Assembly: GCA_021777475.1 (NCBI GenBank)
Contig: JAJYDM010000002.1
Coordinates: forward strand, 19,027 to 83,026
DNA from: Actinomycetes bacterium
GTDB lineage: Bacteria > Actinomycetota > Acidimicrobiia > Acidimicrobiales > Acidimicrobiaceae
Direction: 5' to 3'
Length of the DNA: 64,000 nt
The notes below the pieces were generated by a model. That model searched no databases. It was not told where the DNA came from and saw only the letters and a program-made list of their open reading frames with translations. Both the position numbers and the translations under genes were made by a program. Of this stretch, positions 47,943-57,415 are shown one piece after another. The stretch's first letter is position 1. The number at the start of each line of letters is the position of its first letter.

Positions 47943-48923
47943 GTGTTGACAAGACTAATTAAAAACTTCGCAATGGCCATTCCTCTGCTAGTCCTAGCAA
48001 GCTGCGGCACAAACTTCACTCATTCACCGACCACAAGTTCCACCCTGATAAGTCGGCCACAGCCGTCAGCTCGGCCCACAACAACCACAACAACCTATCC
48101 CGCCAGACCACCACACCCCCATGTCTTTGTGATCGTTATGGAGAACCTGGGCTACAGAGCCGCCATGTCAACCCCACATCTTGCCAGTCTCGCGCACTTC
48201 TGGGCATATGCGACCAACTACTACGCCACAACCCATCCGTCACTTCCCAACTACCTCTCTTTGATCGGCGGATCGACATACGGAATCTCGTCGGGCTGCA
48301 CCTCGTGCTTCGTAAACGCGGCGAATCTTCCATCAGAACTCAGCCAAAAAGGAATCACCTGGACCGCATATATGGAGTCGATCCCACGCGACTGTTACCT
48401 GTCGCCCTACGCCCCCGGCGGCCTATATGCCGGCAAACACGATCCTTTCATATATTTTAAAAACATAAGGTCGTCCACCCCGCTCTGCTCGAACATCCAG
48501 CCTCTCAGCCAGTTGACTTCCAAACTCGGATCTTCTCAGGCTCACCTAGCAAGCTTTATCTGGATAACACCCAACATCTGTAATGACGGACATAACTGTT
48601 CCCCCAACACCGCTGGAGCATGGCTGGACAAAATGGTGAGTCAAATCGTCTCTTCCAACCAATGGAAGGACAACGGAGCTCTGTACGTGACCTGGGATGA
48701 AGGCAATGGGGGCGACTACCGTGGCATTTCTGCAAATGGCAACATAATCTCATCCGGAGGAGGTGGTCATGTTCTCACGCTCGTGATTGAACCCGGTCTG
48801 GCCGCCGGAACCGAAATAACACAACCGATGGACCACTATGCGCTGTTGAAGACTATTGAAACGAACTTTGGCTTGGGTCAGTTGGGGCTGAGCGCCAACC
48901 CGAAGCTACCGGTATTGCCATAA
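47943..48923 (+). CDS. Phosphoesterase-family lipoprotein (acid phosphatase / phospholipase C-like)
   Basis: 326 residues. The N terminus is a lipoprotein signal with the lipobox LASCG (Cys about residue 22), then a Ser/Thr/Pro-rich spacer and a catalytic domain of the PF04185 type: VFVIVMENLGYR (metal/nucleophile region), TTHPSLPNYLSLIGGSTYG, YVTWDEGNGGD and GGGGHVLTLVI. It acts outside the membrane, probably on phosphate esters. It starts at GTG 47943. Stand-alone gene with no linked transporter. Confidence 0.85.
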   Translation: MLTRLIKNFAMAIPLLVLASCGTNFTHSPTTSSTLISRPQPSARPTTTTTTYPARPPHPHVFVIVMENLGYRAAMSTPHLASLAHFWAYATNYYATTHPSLPNYLSLIGGSTYGISSGCTSCFVNAANLPSELSQKGITWTAYMESIPRDCYLSPYAPGGLYAGKHDPFIYFKNIRSSTPLCSNIQPLSQLTSKLGSSQAHLASFIWITPNICNDGHNCSPNTAGAWLDKMVSQIVSSNQWKDNGALYVTWDEGNGGDYRGISANGNIISSGGGGHVLTLVIEPGLAAGTEITQPMDHYALLKTIETNFGLGQLGLSANPKLPVLP

Positions 48924-49006
48924 TTGCCCTGCGTAATCGTGCCCACGTCCAATTATTTCAGTCGCAAGACTTTCTCACGTCGGGTGGGCAGGCTCTTCCC
49001 GGCTGG

Positions 49007-49231
49007 TCATGGAATTCTCAAATCATGTACTTCACGTGCGCGTTCCAAATCCTCGGTATTGCTCGACTGCTCATCGAGGGGTGACACCATCGCCCAGTGC
49101 TTGCCCACTGGACAGTGCTGATAACGCTTCGAGCCAAAACGTATGGCTTTAGCTGAGGCCATAGGAACCCAAATGGTGGTGAAAAAATGACCAGAGCTGC
49201 ACTGAACGGGCCGATCAAAAGATTCGAACAT
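49007..49231 (-). CDS. Small conserved cysteine-containing protein
   Basis: 74 residues from ATG 49231: FESFDRPVQCSSGHFFTTIW, then KAIRFGSKRYQHCPVGKHWAMV and a C-terminal HDLRIP. I recall this pattern (CSxGHxFTT...CPVGxHW) from short actinobacterial proteins. The two Cys-x-x-x-His-like pairs could bind one zinc. A frame opens further upstream to 49315, but the added part is not protein-like. It follows the cytochrome b gene on the same strand (80 bp). Function unknown. Confidence 0.65.
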   Translation of the reverse strand: MFESFDRPVQCSSGHFFTTIWVPMASAKAIRFGSKRYQHCPVGKHWAMVSPLDEQSSNTEDLERAREVHDLRIP

Positions 49232-49311
49232 GGCATTATTATACGTCTCCCTTGCATAGATGCATAGGCATCCGACAAATCTGGAATGCACTTGTAGACG
49301 CTTAGGGCAGC

Positions 49312-49947
49312 TCACTCCAATTCTGGTCGATCCTTCTCTTCAATCAACCACTTTTGCGCGTGTGCTGATGCCCATTCTCGCGAGATGCGTCCTGTGAATA
49401 TCGATTTCAATGCATCTTTGTGCATCAGGGCCTGCACCACATGACCGGCAACTGCCACCATGATCGCAAAGGCCAGCAGATCGTGGACAAACGTGGCTCC
49501 GGTTCTCCAACCCAGTGGAAATAGGTTGAACCACCGAAGAATCAGGCCGGTTCCAAGCATCACAACAATTGAGGAGCCTATGAACAAAGCGTTCAACTTT
49601 TGGCCCGGATTGAATTTACCCATTTCGATCATCGAGACCCGACCAAACGATCGCAACCATCTCAGTTCCCCTTTGGACCACAGATTGAATCTTCGAACAT
49701 CAGCTCGGAAACCCGAGCCCCACGATCCTGCAAGTGAGACCAAGAGAGGAACCGGAAGGAAGATCCCTGTCCAAGTGTGGATCTCCTCGATCAAAAGGCG
49801 TCGGCCGACCAGTGCCTCCACTTGGGCAAAATAGAGCGGTAAAGCCGTCAACATCAGAATGGCAAAAAGAAGGGCGTTCATCCAGTGGGCAAAGCGCTCC
49901 ACTCGGTCAAAACGAACCAACCACGGGTCTAGCCTGCTTGTGTTCAT
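49312..49947 (-). CDS. Cytochrome b (b561 / FdhI-like membrane subunit)
   Basis: About 211 residues with four membrane helices. Haem-ligand candidates are His in RFAHWMNALLF (helix 1), EEIHTWTG (helix 2), TFVHDLLAF and VAGHVVQAL (helices 3-4). This is the formate-dehydrogenase-gamma-like cytochrome b fold that connects a periplasmic redox enzyme to quinones. The likely start is ATG 49947, one base after the stop of the upstream molybdoenzyme gene, so translation is coupled. ATGs at 49962 and 49977 are alternatives inside that gene. Confidence 0.88.
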   Translation of the reverse strand: MNTSRLDPWLVRFDRVERFAHWMNALLFAILMLTALPLYFAQVEALVGRRLLIEEIHTWTGIFLPVPLLVSLAGSWGSGFRADVRRFNLWSKGELRWLRSFGRVSMIEMGKFNPGQKLNALFIGSSIVVMLGTGLILRWFNLFPLGWRTGATFVHDLLAFAIMVAVAGHVVQALMHKDALKSIFTGRISREWASAHAQKWLIEEKDRPELE

Positions 49948-49948
49948 T

Positions 49949-50656
49949 TCAGGAAATTGGCGCATCCTGACGGCCATTAACGTTCCCTACCCATGCGTCC
50001 ACCGGATATCCGTTCTGTTCCCAGAAACCCGGTGTCGCATTCTCGACCAGGCGCACAGATGAAAGCCACTTCAGTGATTTATAGCCGTACATCGGAGCTA
50101 CGTACAGTCTTACCGGACCGCCGTGCGGAGTTGATATCGATTCACCCAGCATCCGGTACGCCACAATCACGTCGGGTCTGGAAGCTTGGCTGAGAGTCAA
50201 GCTCTCCGTATCCACGCCGTCGTAGGAATCAAACTCAACCGCGGCCGCACCACCTTTGACACCAGCGGCATCCAGTATGTCCTTGAGTCTCACTCCTTCC
50301 CAGTGAACCTGTGGCACCCGCCATCCAGTAACGCATTGAAAGTCCTTGACCAGCTTCACGCTTGGCATAGCCGCCAGCTGGTCCAATGTAAGTGTCATTG
50401 GTCTATTCACCAAACCTGAGACCGATAAGCGGTAGTCAGCAGGCAAGATTGCGGGGAATGAGCCAGTGACCGTGTAGATCCGAAACCGGTTGCCACCAGG
50501 TAATAAGCCACCCAGGCCGGTACCAATGGCGGCACCTAGAGCACCCTGAAGCTTCGTACCAAAAATGACCCCCATGGCTCCAAGACCGGCCATTGCCAGA
50601 AACACCCGTCTCCCGACCGGAACGGCCTGACCAGTTGACTCCCCCTCTGACGCCAT
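49949..50656 (-). CDS. Molybdopterin-dependent oxidoreductase, sulfite-oxidase fold (MsrP/YedY-like), Tat-exported
   Basis: 235 residues. The N terminus has a twin-arginine-type sequence VGRRVFLAMAGLG and a hydrophobic helix. The catalytic domain shows DFQCVTGW, with the Cys that ligates molybdenum, followed by VHWEGVRLKDIL and GGPVRLYVAPMYGYKSLKWL, the Oxidored_molyb pattern. The enzyme sits outside the membrane and passes electrons to the cytochrome b encoded next. The likely reaction is reduction of oxidised methionine or another S/N-oxide, or oxidation of a small substrate; it cannot be read from sequence. The moaA/moaC/moeA genes in this window supply its cofactor. Confidence 0.9.
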   Translation of the reverse strand: MASEGESTGQAVPVGRRVFLAMAGLGAMGVIFGTKLQGALGAAIGTGLGGLLPGGNRFRIYTVTGSFPAILPADYRLSVSGLVNRPMTLTLDQLAAMPSVKLVKDFQCVTGWRVPQVHWEGVRLKDILDAAGVKGGAAAVEFDSYDGVDTESLTLSQASRPDVIVAYRMLGESISTPHGGPVRLYVAPMYGYKSLKWLSSVRLVENATPGFWEQNGYPVDAWVGNVNGRQDAPIS

Positions 50657-50725
50657 ATCTCGAACATACCAGCTGGAGAATTTTAGTACCTGTCAACTTT
50701 TACCTTCATTTGCTAGGCTGGACTT

Positions 50726-51652
50726 ATGACTGGTCCAACAACACCAGAGGATCTTTCGGCCTTCCACGACGACCGATACCCTAGTTCTCGTCCAGCTTTT
50801 GAGCTCTTCCAGTCGAGGCGAACCACGGTCGGAAACATCACAGTCAGGAGGGCTCTGCCCAAAAGACAAAGGCGCACCATCGGCGCATGGTGTTTCGCAG
50901 ATCATTTTGGGCCTGAACTGCTCAGCGACAAACAAGGCATGGATGTCGGTCCGCACCCTCACATCGGCCTCCAGACCGCCACCTGGCTGCTCGAAGGGGA
51001 GCTAGTTCACAGGGACAGTCTCGGATCCGAGCAAATGATCAGGCCTGGAGAACTCAACTTGATGACCGCCGGAAAGGGTGTGAGCCACTCGGAAGAGTCA
51101 CCCGGGAAACGTTCGTCAATTCACGGAATCCAGCTTTGGATAGCACAACCGAACGAAACCCGCAACGGCGAACCGGCTTTCGAACACCATAATTCATTGC
51201 CAGAAGCAAACATCGACAATGCGACGGCAACCGTCCTGGTTGGAAGCTTTGGCGGAGCAACGTCAAGCGCGAGGAGTGATACCCCAATCGTTGGGGTCCA
51301 GGTAACTATCGGCATTGGTTCGACAATCCTGGAACTGCGAAAAGACTTTGAATACGGACTGATTGTCCTCGAAGGCATAGTCACCCACCAGAATCTTGCG
51401 GTCACACCTGGAAATCTCGCTTACTTCCCGATGGGTAGGAACGAGATAATGCTTACCTCGCAAGAGCCGTCTATCCTAATGCTGCTCGGTGGCAAACCCT
51501 TTTCGGAATCGTTGCTCATGTGGTGGAATTTTGTTGCACGTACCCATGGAGAGCTTGACGAGGCCCGCCAAGACTGGAACTCCCATTCGCAACGCTTTGG
51601 CATAGTGAACTCAAAGCTTGACTCGATCCCCGCGCCAACGCTGCAGCTGTGA
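50726..51652 (+). CDS. Pirin family protein
   Basis: Bicupin protein, 308 residues. The N-terminal pirin cupin has PHPHIGLQTATWLLEGELVHRD and TAGKGVSHSEES, providing the three His and one Glu metal ligands. The C-terminal cupin is more divergent (PTPNLAYFPMGRNE region). Bacterial pirins oxidise flavonoids such as quercetin or modulate metabolism through protein contacts; the role here is unknown. It is divergent from the molybdoenzyme gene by 69 bp. Confidence 0.93.
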   Translation: MTGPTTPEDLSAFHDDRYPSSRPAFELFQSRRTTVGNITVRRALPKRQRRTIGAWCFADHFGPELLSDKQGMDVGPHPHIGLQTATWLLEGELVHRDSLGSEQMIRPGELNLMTAGKGVSHSEESPGKRSSIHGIQLWIAQPNETRNGEPAFEHHNSLPEANIDNATATVLVGSFGGATSSARSDTPIVGVQVTIGIGSTILELRKDFEYGLIVLEGIVTHQNLAVTPGNLAYFPMGRNEIMLTSQEPSILMLLGGKPFSESLLMWWNFVARTHGELDEARQDWNSHSQRFGIVNSKLDSIPAPTLQL

Positions 51653-51698
51653 CAAGTCAGGTTGGCCTCTGGACCACCCACCCACAAAACAGCAGGCT

Positions 51699-51708
51699 TA
51701 CCAATATT
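51699..51708. promoter_or_regulatory. 10-bp palindrome before the MFS gene
   Basis: CCAATATTGG, a perfect palindrome in the 198-bp gap upstream of the MFS gene at 51851. It is short and could be chance; no regulator gene is adjacent. Confidence 0.25.
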
Positions 51709-51850
51709 GGCGATAGTATATTGTTAGCAAGAATTGAATGACCAGCGGATGGCAATTCTTTCCCGGCAGCGAGACCGTCACACTCGACTATCTCATCAGC
51801 ATGCTTGACTCTGCAATCCGAAACCACTACTAGCAAAGTGTCTTATTCAA

Positions 51851-53161
51851 GTGTCAGAAAGTGAAAAGATAGATAAGCCCGCCAACGAAGCGATTATTGG
51901 AGAAGTTGAACAAGATGTCTCAGTGTTCGCTTCTTTCAAAGTTTTTGGTTTCGGAAGAATCTGGGCAAGCATTCTGTGCGGAAATTCCGGCCGTTTCAGC
52001 CTCCTGGTTGTCGCAGGTTGGGAAGCCTACAAGATCAGCCACTCCGCCTTCTGGTCTAGTATCATCGCGTTCTGCATCCTGAGTCCGGTCGCCGTCATCG
52101 GCCCGATAGCCGGTGCTGCTGCGGATCGAATCAACAAAGCCACTCAGATGGCGATAGGGCAAGCCTTTGCCATGACATCCGCTCTATTGGCCGTCGTGGC
52201 GCTCTCCATTGGACATCTAAGTCTCCCTCTACTCGTGATCACAACAGCTGGAGTCGGAACCGGAAACGCGATTCAGAACCCCGCCTGGTCCTCATTGACG
52301 CCGGCAGTGATAGGCGTCAGACGCATGGTCAACGGAGGTGCCTTGATCAGAATTGCACAGCAAGGATCTGAATTTCTCGGCCCGGCGATTGCTACTCCAC
52401 TTCTTGTCAAGTTCGGTCCAGCGACCGTGTATCTGCTTTGCACCGTGTGCTACGCGATCGCGACATCGCTGTCGATCAGCCTTCGCAACCACGTTCCACA
52501 TTCACCTTCACTAGGGCGTGGAATTTACCACCCTCTCAAAGAGGCGCTTGTCTACGTTTCGACGAAGCAGCGCATGGTGGGGGGATTATTGATCCTTGTA
52601 GGTCTGCACTGTGGCTTGACCATGGCCTACACTGGACTTCTACCGAAGTTCGCCCAGACCAACCTCGGCGGAGCAAGTGGAATATACGGAGAGCTGATGA
52701 CCGCCGTCGGGATTGGAGCAATCTTTGGTGCATTCTTCGTAATCATAGGTGCGAGATGGCTTGACCTCAAGTTCATGCTCGTCCTAACTGGGGTTGTCAG
52801 TGGACTTTCGCTGGTCTTGCTAGGTATTTCAAAGGACGTCATCCTCGCCTTGCTTGGAACCACCCTCATTGGTGCAAGCCAATCCGCCTTCATGGCATTG
52901 TACCTGGCTCTCCTGCAGGGATCAACCGCCAGCGAGGTTCGTGGTAGAGTCGCGGCGTTTTCCAACATCCTCGTTGGATCGACGATGTCAACTTTTGCAA
53001 TTATTTGGGGCGCGCTTACCAATACCTTTCCGGTGGTATGGGTGCTTGCCCTACCCGGAGTCATTTTCGTAATTTGCCTTGGAGTAATGATGCTGGTGGC
53101 CCCATGGCTCAAACCGCCAGGGATGGCGCGCGTTCAGCTACTCTCACCTTCGAACATTTAG
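51851..53161 (+). CDS. MFS transporter (MFS_3-like)
   Basis: 436 residues and about 12 helices after a 30-residue polar N-terminal tail. The loop motif GAAADRINKATQM after helix 2 and GTGNAIQNPAWSSLTPAVIG after helix 4 place it in the MFS_3/transmembrane-effector group of small-molecule exporters. It starts at GTG 51851. The long acidic N-terminal tail is unusual for the group. Stand-alone gene, substrate unknown. Confidence 0.88.
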   Translation: MSESEKIDKPANEAIIGEVEQDVSVFASFKVFGFGRIWASILCGNSGRFSLLVVAGWEAYKISHSAFWSSIIAFCILSPVAVIGPIAGAAADRINKATQMAIGQAFAMTSALLAVVALSIGHLSLPLLVITTAGVGTGNAIQNPAWSSLTPAVIGVRRMVNGGALIRIAQQGSEFLGPAIATPLLVKFGPATVYLLCTVCYAIATSLSISLRNHVPHSPSLGRGIYHPLKEALVYVSTKQRMVGGLLILVGLHCGLTMAYTGLLPKFAQTNLGGASGIYGELMTAVGIGAIFGAFFVIIGARWLDLKFMLVLTGVVSGLSLVLLGISKDVILALLGTTLIGASQSAFMALYLALLQGSTASEVRGRVAAFSNILVGSTMSTFAIIWGALTNTFPVVWVLALPGVIFVICLGVMMLVAPWLKPPGMARVQLLSPSNI

Positions 53162-53926
53162 CCTTGGTCCCCTCCTGAAGACAGATTCAAGAACTCACCT
53201 GGGTCAGCGACTCATGCAACTATTCCAAGGTATGGTGGGCATTTCCCAGGACCGCTGCGCACAATTGAGTGCCGGGTTCCCCCCTTTTGGCGACCGCAAT
53301 CCCACGGCACAACAGTTCCACGCTGCGTCGAAGTTGGCGTTGACTGGATAGCCAATTGTAACGGGCGAAAATCCAAGCCGGCCTTCGGGCGCCAGTCGCT
53401 GCCCACTTTGACCATGGAACTCCCAAAGACCTGGTTATTGCCCAAAATAGGCCGGTAAGCTCCTGAATTTATCCGTAAGGGGGATACTTTCGGTCGTCTA
53501 TGACAATGCGGTCGTAGTCCTGCACAAGCGTATTTGCACGCAGTCCAAGCCCATATCCCTGGCCCGGATCCCCCGATAAACAGTATCGGTTGGCGCACGA
53601 ACTAATGGGCCGCGGGACCAAGTTCGCGTGGCATCTGCCCGGAAAATAGTTGGCAACCCTGGCCGAGGTCGAGGCCTCGGCCTTCGCCAAACCTCATGTA
53701 CATCTGAACCGGATCCACCCAACCCAGGAACATTGACTTCGTCCAATTTCGGTTGAAGGACTGCGTACATCCAAAAAGCTCAACCAGCCGTGTATCTCTA
53801 TGCAAAGAACACGATTGTCGTTACCTGAAGTTAATCAGCTGCGGGAACCAGCCGACAGTTGGCTTCCGCAGCTCATTAATAGCCAGCTCACGTCCAGCGC
53901 GAACTGGCAAATCTAACTCAGTTCAC
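53162..53926. other. Gene-free region with only short, doubtful open frames
   Basis: 765 bp. The minus strand has several overlapping open frames (for example 53212-53598 and 53498-53770), none with a ribosome site or a recognised motif. It may be a decayed gene, because stretches read protein-like in alternate frames, but I could not identify a family. No RNA gene was seen. Confidence 0.4.
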
Positions 53927-55006
53927 CTAACTTGCGGGTGGCAGGTAGTTCAAAGAGTAGGCCGAAGATAGCACCGCTGACGATACCGGCTTTGAAAGCA
54001 GATGGAAGCTTTCAAGCGCTGCCAGTCCGTTAGTCCACTGGCTGTCCGTCATTTGTGCATCCTTTACCCACTTATAGCTTGTAAGAGCACTTTGCAGGAG
54101 CGAAGGGCTCAACTTGGGGAACGTGGGCTGCAGAGCAGTTGTCGCACCACTTGGGTTAGTGATCAGGTAGTTGTCAGCCTCGGATATAGCGTTGCAAACG
54201 CCTTTCACGATCGTGGGGTTGGAAGCCATGTAGGATTTCGCCCCCAGGATTCCTTCCCAAGGCACTGCGGCAAGCTCAGATATCTCAGTAGTATCGAAGA
54301 CGACCTTACCCGCCCCCACCTGCTCTGCGGAAGCCGGAATTGGCTGAGTATCGAAGATGGCCTGAACCTCGTTGTGCTGAAGAGCTGTAACCAGAGCAGC
54401 GGAACTGCTTACCGCAAATATAGTCAGTGCATTCTTCGGCATTCCAAAGTGCTGGAGCAGACCGGTAAGCATGATTCCCGGAGCCGCAGAAGCTCCACCG
54501 ACAACGGCAACTTTGTCGCCCTTGAGTGCCCCCAACACTTGCTGTGGCGTGCTGGAAGAAGTGAGCTTGTCGGAAGACGCAATCTGGTTGGTAACCGCCA
54601 TGGCCCATTCTGGGCCGTTGTACTCCATGCAAGCCATCTGAAGGGGAATGCCCTTAGACACGGCTGTTAGCAAAGAGACCGAGTTGACAGAGGTGAACTG
54701 AACACTGTTTGAAACAAGCGCTGAGTTCACAATCACGTCACCCGCCAATACGACGATCTTGACGTTCAAACCTTGCTTCTTGAAATACCCTTCCTGCTGA
54801 GCGAGATAGACCGGGGACTGAACCGGCTCGGCGACTGGCAACGCAATCGTTATATTTGTAAGTGGAGCTGGAGCAGCTGTCGTAGTTGTTGATGCGGACG
54901 CCGCTGACGTAGCCGTCGAAGAGGTGCTAGAACTAGAACCACACGCAGCGAGCACGGTACCCGACAACAAAAGGGTAGCCAGTACAGCCTTTTTTCTCGA
55001 AATCAT
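53927..55006 (-). CDS. ABC transporter substrate-binding lipoprotein (NMT1/SsuA-type)
   Basis: 359 residues. Lipobox LAACG (Cys about 22) is followed by a Ser/Thr/Ala-rich spacer and the NMT1 periplasmic-binding domain: ITIALPVAEPVQSPVYLAQQEGYFKKQGL, then VGGASAAPGIMLTGLLQHFGMPKN and a C-terminal helix-rich lobe. Relatives bind nitrate, taurine, sulfonates, thiamine precursors or aromatic acids. It is divergent from the ATPase and permease genes (352-bp gap), which complete the importer. GGGGGG precedes the ATG. The ligand is probably the substrate of the enzymes encoded downstream (inference). Confidence 0.92.
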   Translation of the reverse strand: MISRKKAVLATLLLSGTVLAACGSSSSTSSTATSAASASTTTTAAPAPLTNITIALPVAEPVQSPVYLAQQEGYFKKQGLNVKIVVLAGDVIVNSALVSNSVQFTSVNSVSLLTAVSKGIPLQMACMEYNGPEWAMAVTNQIASSDKLTSSSTPQQVLGALKGDKVAVVGGASAAPGIMLTGLLQHFGMPKNALTIFAVSSSAALVTALQHNEVQAIFDTQPIPASAEQVGAGKVVFDTTEISELAAVPWEGILGAKSYMASNPTIVKGVCNAISEADNYLITNPSGATTALQPTFPKLSPSLLQSALTSYKWVKDAQMTDSQWTNGLAALESFHLLSKPVSSAVLSSAYSLNYLPPAS

Positions 55007-55358
55007 GTATTTCCCCCCTGGTTGAATTAATGCAAATCAGCCTTGCTGCTCATGAAATTGCATTTCGCTTTTATACCACAGTGCAACAGGTTAAAATGCT
55101 GCATTGCGAGGAATAATCTGATTCATCACAAATAATTTTCGACCCCGGCACGAAAAACGCCAACGGAAAGAAGTTCCACCGTAACGCGTTTCTCCGTACG
55201 AGAACAGATTCTCAGTGACTAACAAACTTGTAATTCAGGTCACCTGAGAAAAATGTGCCAAAGAACCAACCGAGCAAAGTCGAAACAAGATACGTTGGTG
55301 ATAGGGTATGACAAGTTTCACACCGAGGTATTTGATTGATTGAGTAGGAGGCTATCCT
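55007..55358. promoter_or_regulatory. Divergent promoter region of the ABC importer
   Basis: 352 bp between the binding-protein gene and the ATPase gene. The minus strand has a TATAAA box about 75 bp before the binding-protein start. A CTGAGA at 55244-55249 made me look for a thiamine riboswitch, but the rest of its conserved core is absent. No palindromic operator stood out. Confidence 0.4.
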
Positions 55359-56144
55359 TTGCTGGAATTTCGAAACGTAACCAAACGCTTCGAGACACCG
55401 GGGGGCCAGGAAGTAACCGTTCTCCAAGATGTGTCGTTCACCGTTGACGACGACGAATTTTGTGTGGTAGTGGGGCCCAGCGGGTGTGGGAAAAGTACAC
55501 TCTTGAATCTCGCATTGGGACTCGTACCAGTCTCTGAAGGCGAAATAATACACGACGGCAAGAGGGTCGAATCCATCGTGTCAAGCGATGTTGGTTACAT
55601 CACTCAGGACGCCAACCTGCTTCCATGGTCAACCGTCCTGGAGAACATCATGTCACCACTTGAGATTCGCGGTGTTCCAAAGACTGAACGTCGGGCGACA
55701 GCAAGAGAATGGGCAGAGGCCGTCGGTCTTGGCAAGTTTGTCGATTACTACCCTGGACAGCTTTCTGGAGGTATGCAGAAGCGCTGTTCGATCGCCAGGA
55801 CCATGGTCTACGATCCTGCAATGATTTATATGGATGAGCCATTCGGACCTCTCGATGCCATCACGAGAACCATCCTGCAGGAGACCTTGTTGAACTTATG
55901 GCAAACGAGACGAAAGACCATCCTGTTCATCACTCACGACTTGGTCGAGGCAATTGCCCTTGGTGACACTGTGGTTGTAATCAACGGCCAGCCAGGAACT
56001 GTAAAAGCGAAAATTCCTATTCCACTATCAAGGCCAAGGGAAATTCGCCACCTTGCTGCGTCAACTGAGTTTGTTGACCTCCACACCAGGATTTGGTCAT
56101 ATTTGGAACCTGGCGTTGAAAGCAATGCCGGGGAATTGGTATAG
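55359..56144 (+). CDS. ABC transporter ATP-binding protein (SsuB/TauB-type)
   Basis: 261 residues. Walker A GPSGCGKST near 47-55, signature LSGGMQKR, Walker B MIYMDEPFGPLD and the switch His in FITHDLVEA. This is the nitrate/sulfonate/taurine importer class, which couples to the binding protein across the divergent promoter and to the permease that follows 184 bp downstream. It starts at TTG 55359 with TAGGAGG upstream. Confidence 0.95.
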   Translation: MLEFRNVTKRFETPGGQEVTVLQDVSFTVDDDEFCVVVGPSGCGKSTLLNLALGLVPVSEGEIIHDGKRVESIVSSDVGYITQDANLLPWSTVLENIMSPLEIRGVPKTERRATAREWAEAVGLGKFVDYYPGQLSGGMQKRCSIARTMVYDPAMIYMDEPFGPLDAITRTILQETLLNLWQTRRKTILFITHDLVEAIALGDTVVVINGQPGTVKAKIPIPLSRPREIRHLAASTEFVDLHTRIWSYLEPGVESNAGELV

Positions 56145-56328
56145 CTTGTGAAACATGTACCTAATCGCTGGTTGTGTTTCCACTGCTGCATGGCTAACAT
56201 TAGATTTTTGAGAGATAATTTTCAGGTGAGGAGCACCTAAATTATTTAAGGGGACGTCATCGTCAAAAAAAGTCTCTGTCGGGACGGACCCAAAACCAAG
56301 TAAGGCATGGAAGTCCGGGGGGAACAAA

Positions 56329-57186
56329 ATGAGTACTCGTGTAGAGCCAAGGTCTACCACTGTGGCACTTGATGGAGAGATCGTGACTCCAAAGAGCGCG
56401 AGCAAGGCAAGCCGCGACCGAAGCTGGAGACTTAAGGTCTCGATCGGCCAAGTCGTGGCCATCCTGCTGATACTTGGAGTTTGGCAGGCCATAAGCGGTA
56501 ATGTGATACCCGACTACCTGATCAGCTCGCCCACTGGGGTGGCCAGCGATACTTTCCACCTGATTCAGACTCGGACAATGTGGAAGGACATCCTCACAAC
56601 CTCACAGGAACTGGTTCTCGGGTACGCGATAGGGGTGGTGTTTGGAGTCCTCGTAGGAATTCTTATGGGATCGGTAAAGTTCCTCTCAGGCGTGTTCGAG
56701 CCGATAATAGCCGGAATTAATGGCATACCAAAGATTGCGTTGGCCCCTCTCTTTCTCCTCTGGTTCGGACTTGGAATATGGTCTAAAGTGGCTCAGGCAA
56801 GCATGATCGTGTTCTTCGTGATGTACTACAACGTCTACATGGGAATGCTGAGCATCTCCCCAATGCTGGTGAAACTGTTTCAGGTGATGGGGGCAAATCG
56901 CGGGTATGTTGCGCGCAAGGTTGTCTTGCCATCACTTTCAGTTCCGATCTTTGCCGGCCTCAAGGCCTGTGTGCCGTTTGCAATGATCGGAGTGATCGTT
57001 GGTGAGTTCATCGCCGCCGACAGGGGAGTCGGTTATTTCGTGCTCCAGGCAACCCAGCAATTCGATTCGGCCGGGCTCTTCTCAGGAATCATAATCATGG
57101 TGGCCATGGTTCTGATCGGCATGAGAATCGTAACATTCTGCCAGAACAGAGTCCTATATTGGCAGAAGCTGGGAAACGACAGATAG
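56329..57186 (+). CDS. ABC transporter permease (SsuC/TauC-type)
   Basis: 285 residues with about six membrane helices after a 40-residue polar N terminus. The binding-protein-dependent permease motif is GANRGYVARKVVLPSLSVPIFAGLKA (EAA-type loop), which contacts the ATPase. A strong GGGGGGA site precedes the ATG. A 230-bp leader separates it from the ThDP-enzyme gene; the same strand and theme suggest co-regulation. Confidence 0.94.
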   Translation: MSTRVEPRSTTVALDGEIVTPKSASKASRDRSWRLKVSIGQVVAILLILGVWQAISGNVIPDYLISSPTGVASDTFHLIQTRTMWKDILTTSQELVLGYAIGVVFGVLVGILMGSVKFLSGVFEPIIAGINGIPKIALAPLFLLWFGLGIWSKVAQASMIVFFVMYYNVYMGMLSISPMLVKLFQVMGANRGYVARKVVLPSLSVPIFAGLKACVPFAMIGVIVGEFIAADRGVGYFVLQATQQFDSAGLFSGIIIMVAMVLIGMRIVTFCQNRVLYWQKLGNDR

Positions 57187-57415
57187 GTTTGTGAATTAAC
57201 TGCTCGCTCGGCTCTATGTGGTAAATCATCTTGAAATGTCATGCCGCTATCACGTTTACCCCAAAGGGAACCGCTGAATGGGCGCTGATTACCCGAGATT
57301 CGCATTGGAACCGATACATCAGGTTATGCAGCACACGCCATGACGCTGCGAGCGAACCAGAATGCGGCTGGCCTGAAATCGCCATATTGACGCCATCTCA
57401 AAAAGGAGAGCAATA

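Noticed and set aside
47696..48019. 107-codon minus-strand frame before the phosphoesterase gene
   Set aside because: It overlaps the lipoprotein signal of the phosphoesterase antisense and has no family features.
53212..53770. Overlapping minus-strand frames that might be a decayed transposase
   Set aside because: No catalytic motif or terminal repeat was found, so no family can be named.
55244..55249. CTGAGA as a possible thiamine riboswitch core near an ABC importer
   Set aside because: The other conserved blocks of the TPP aptamer are missing on both strands.
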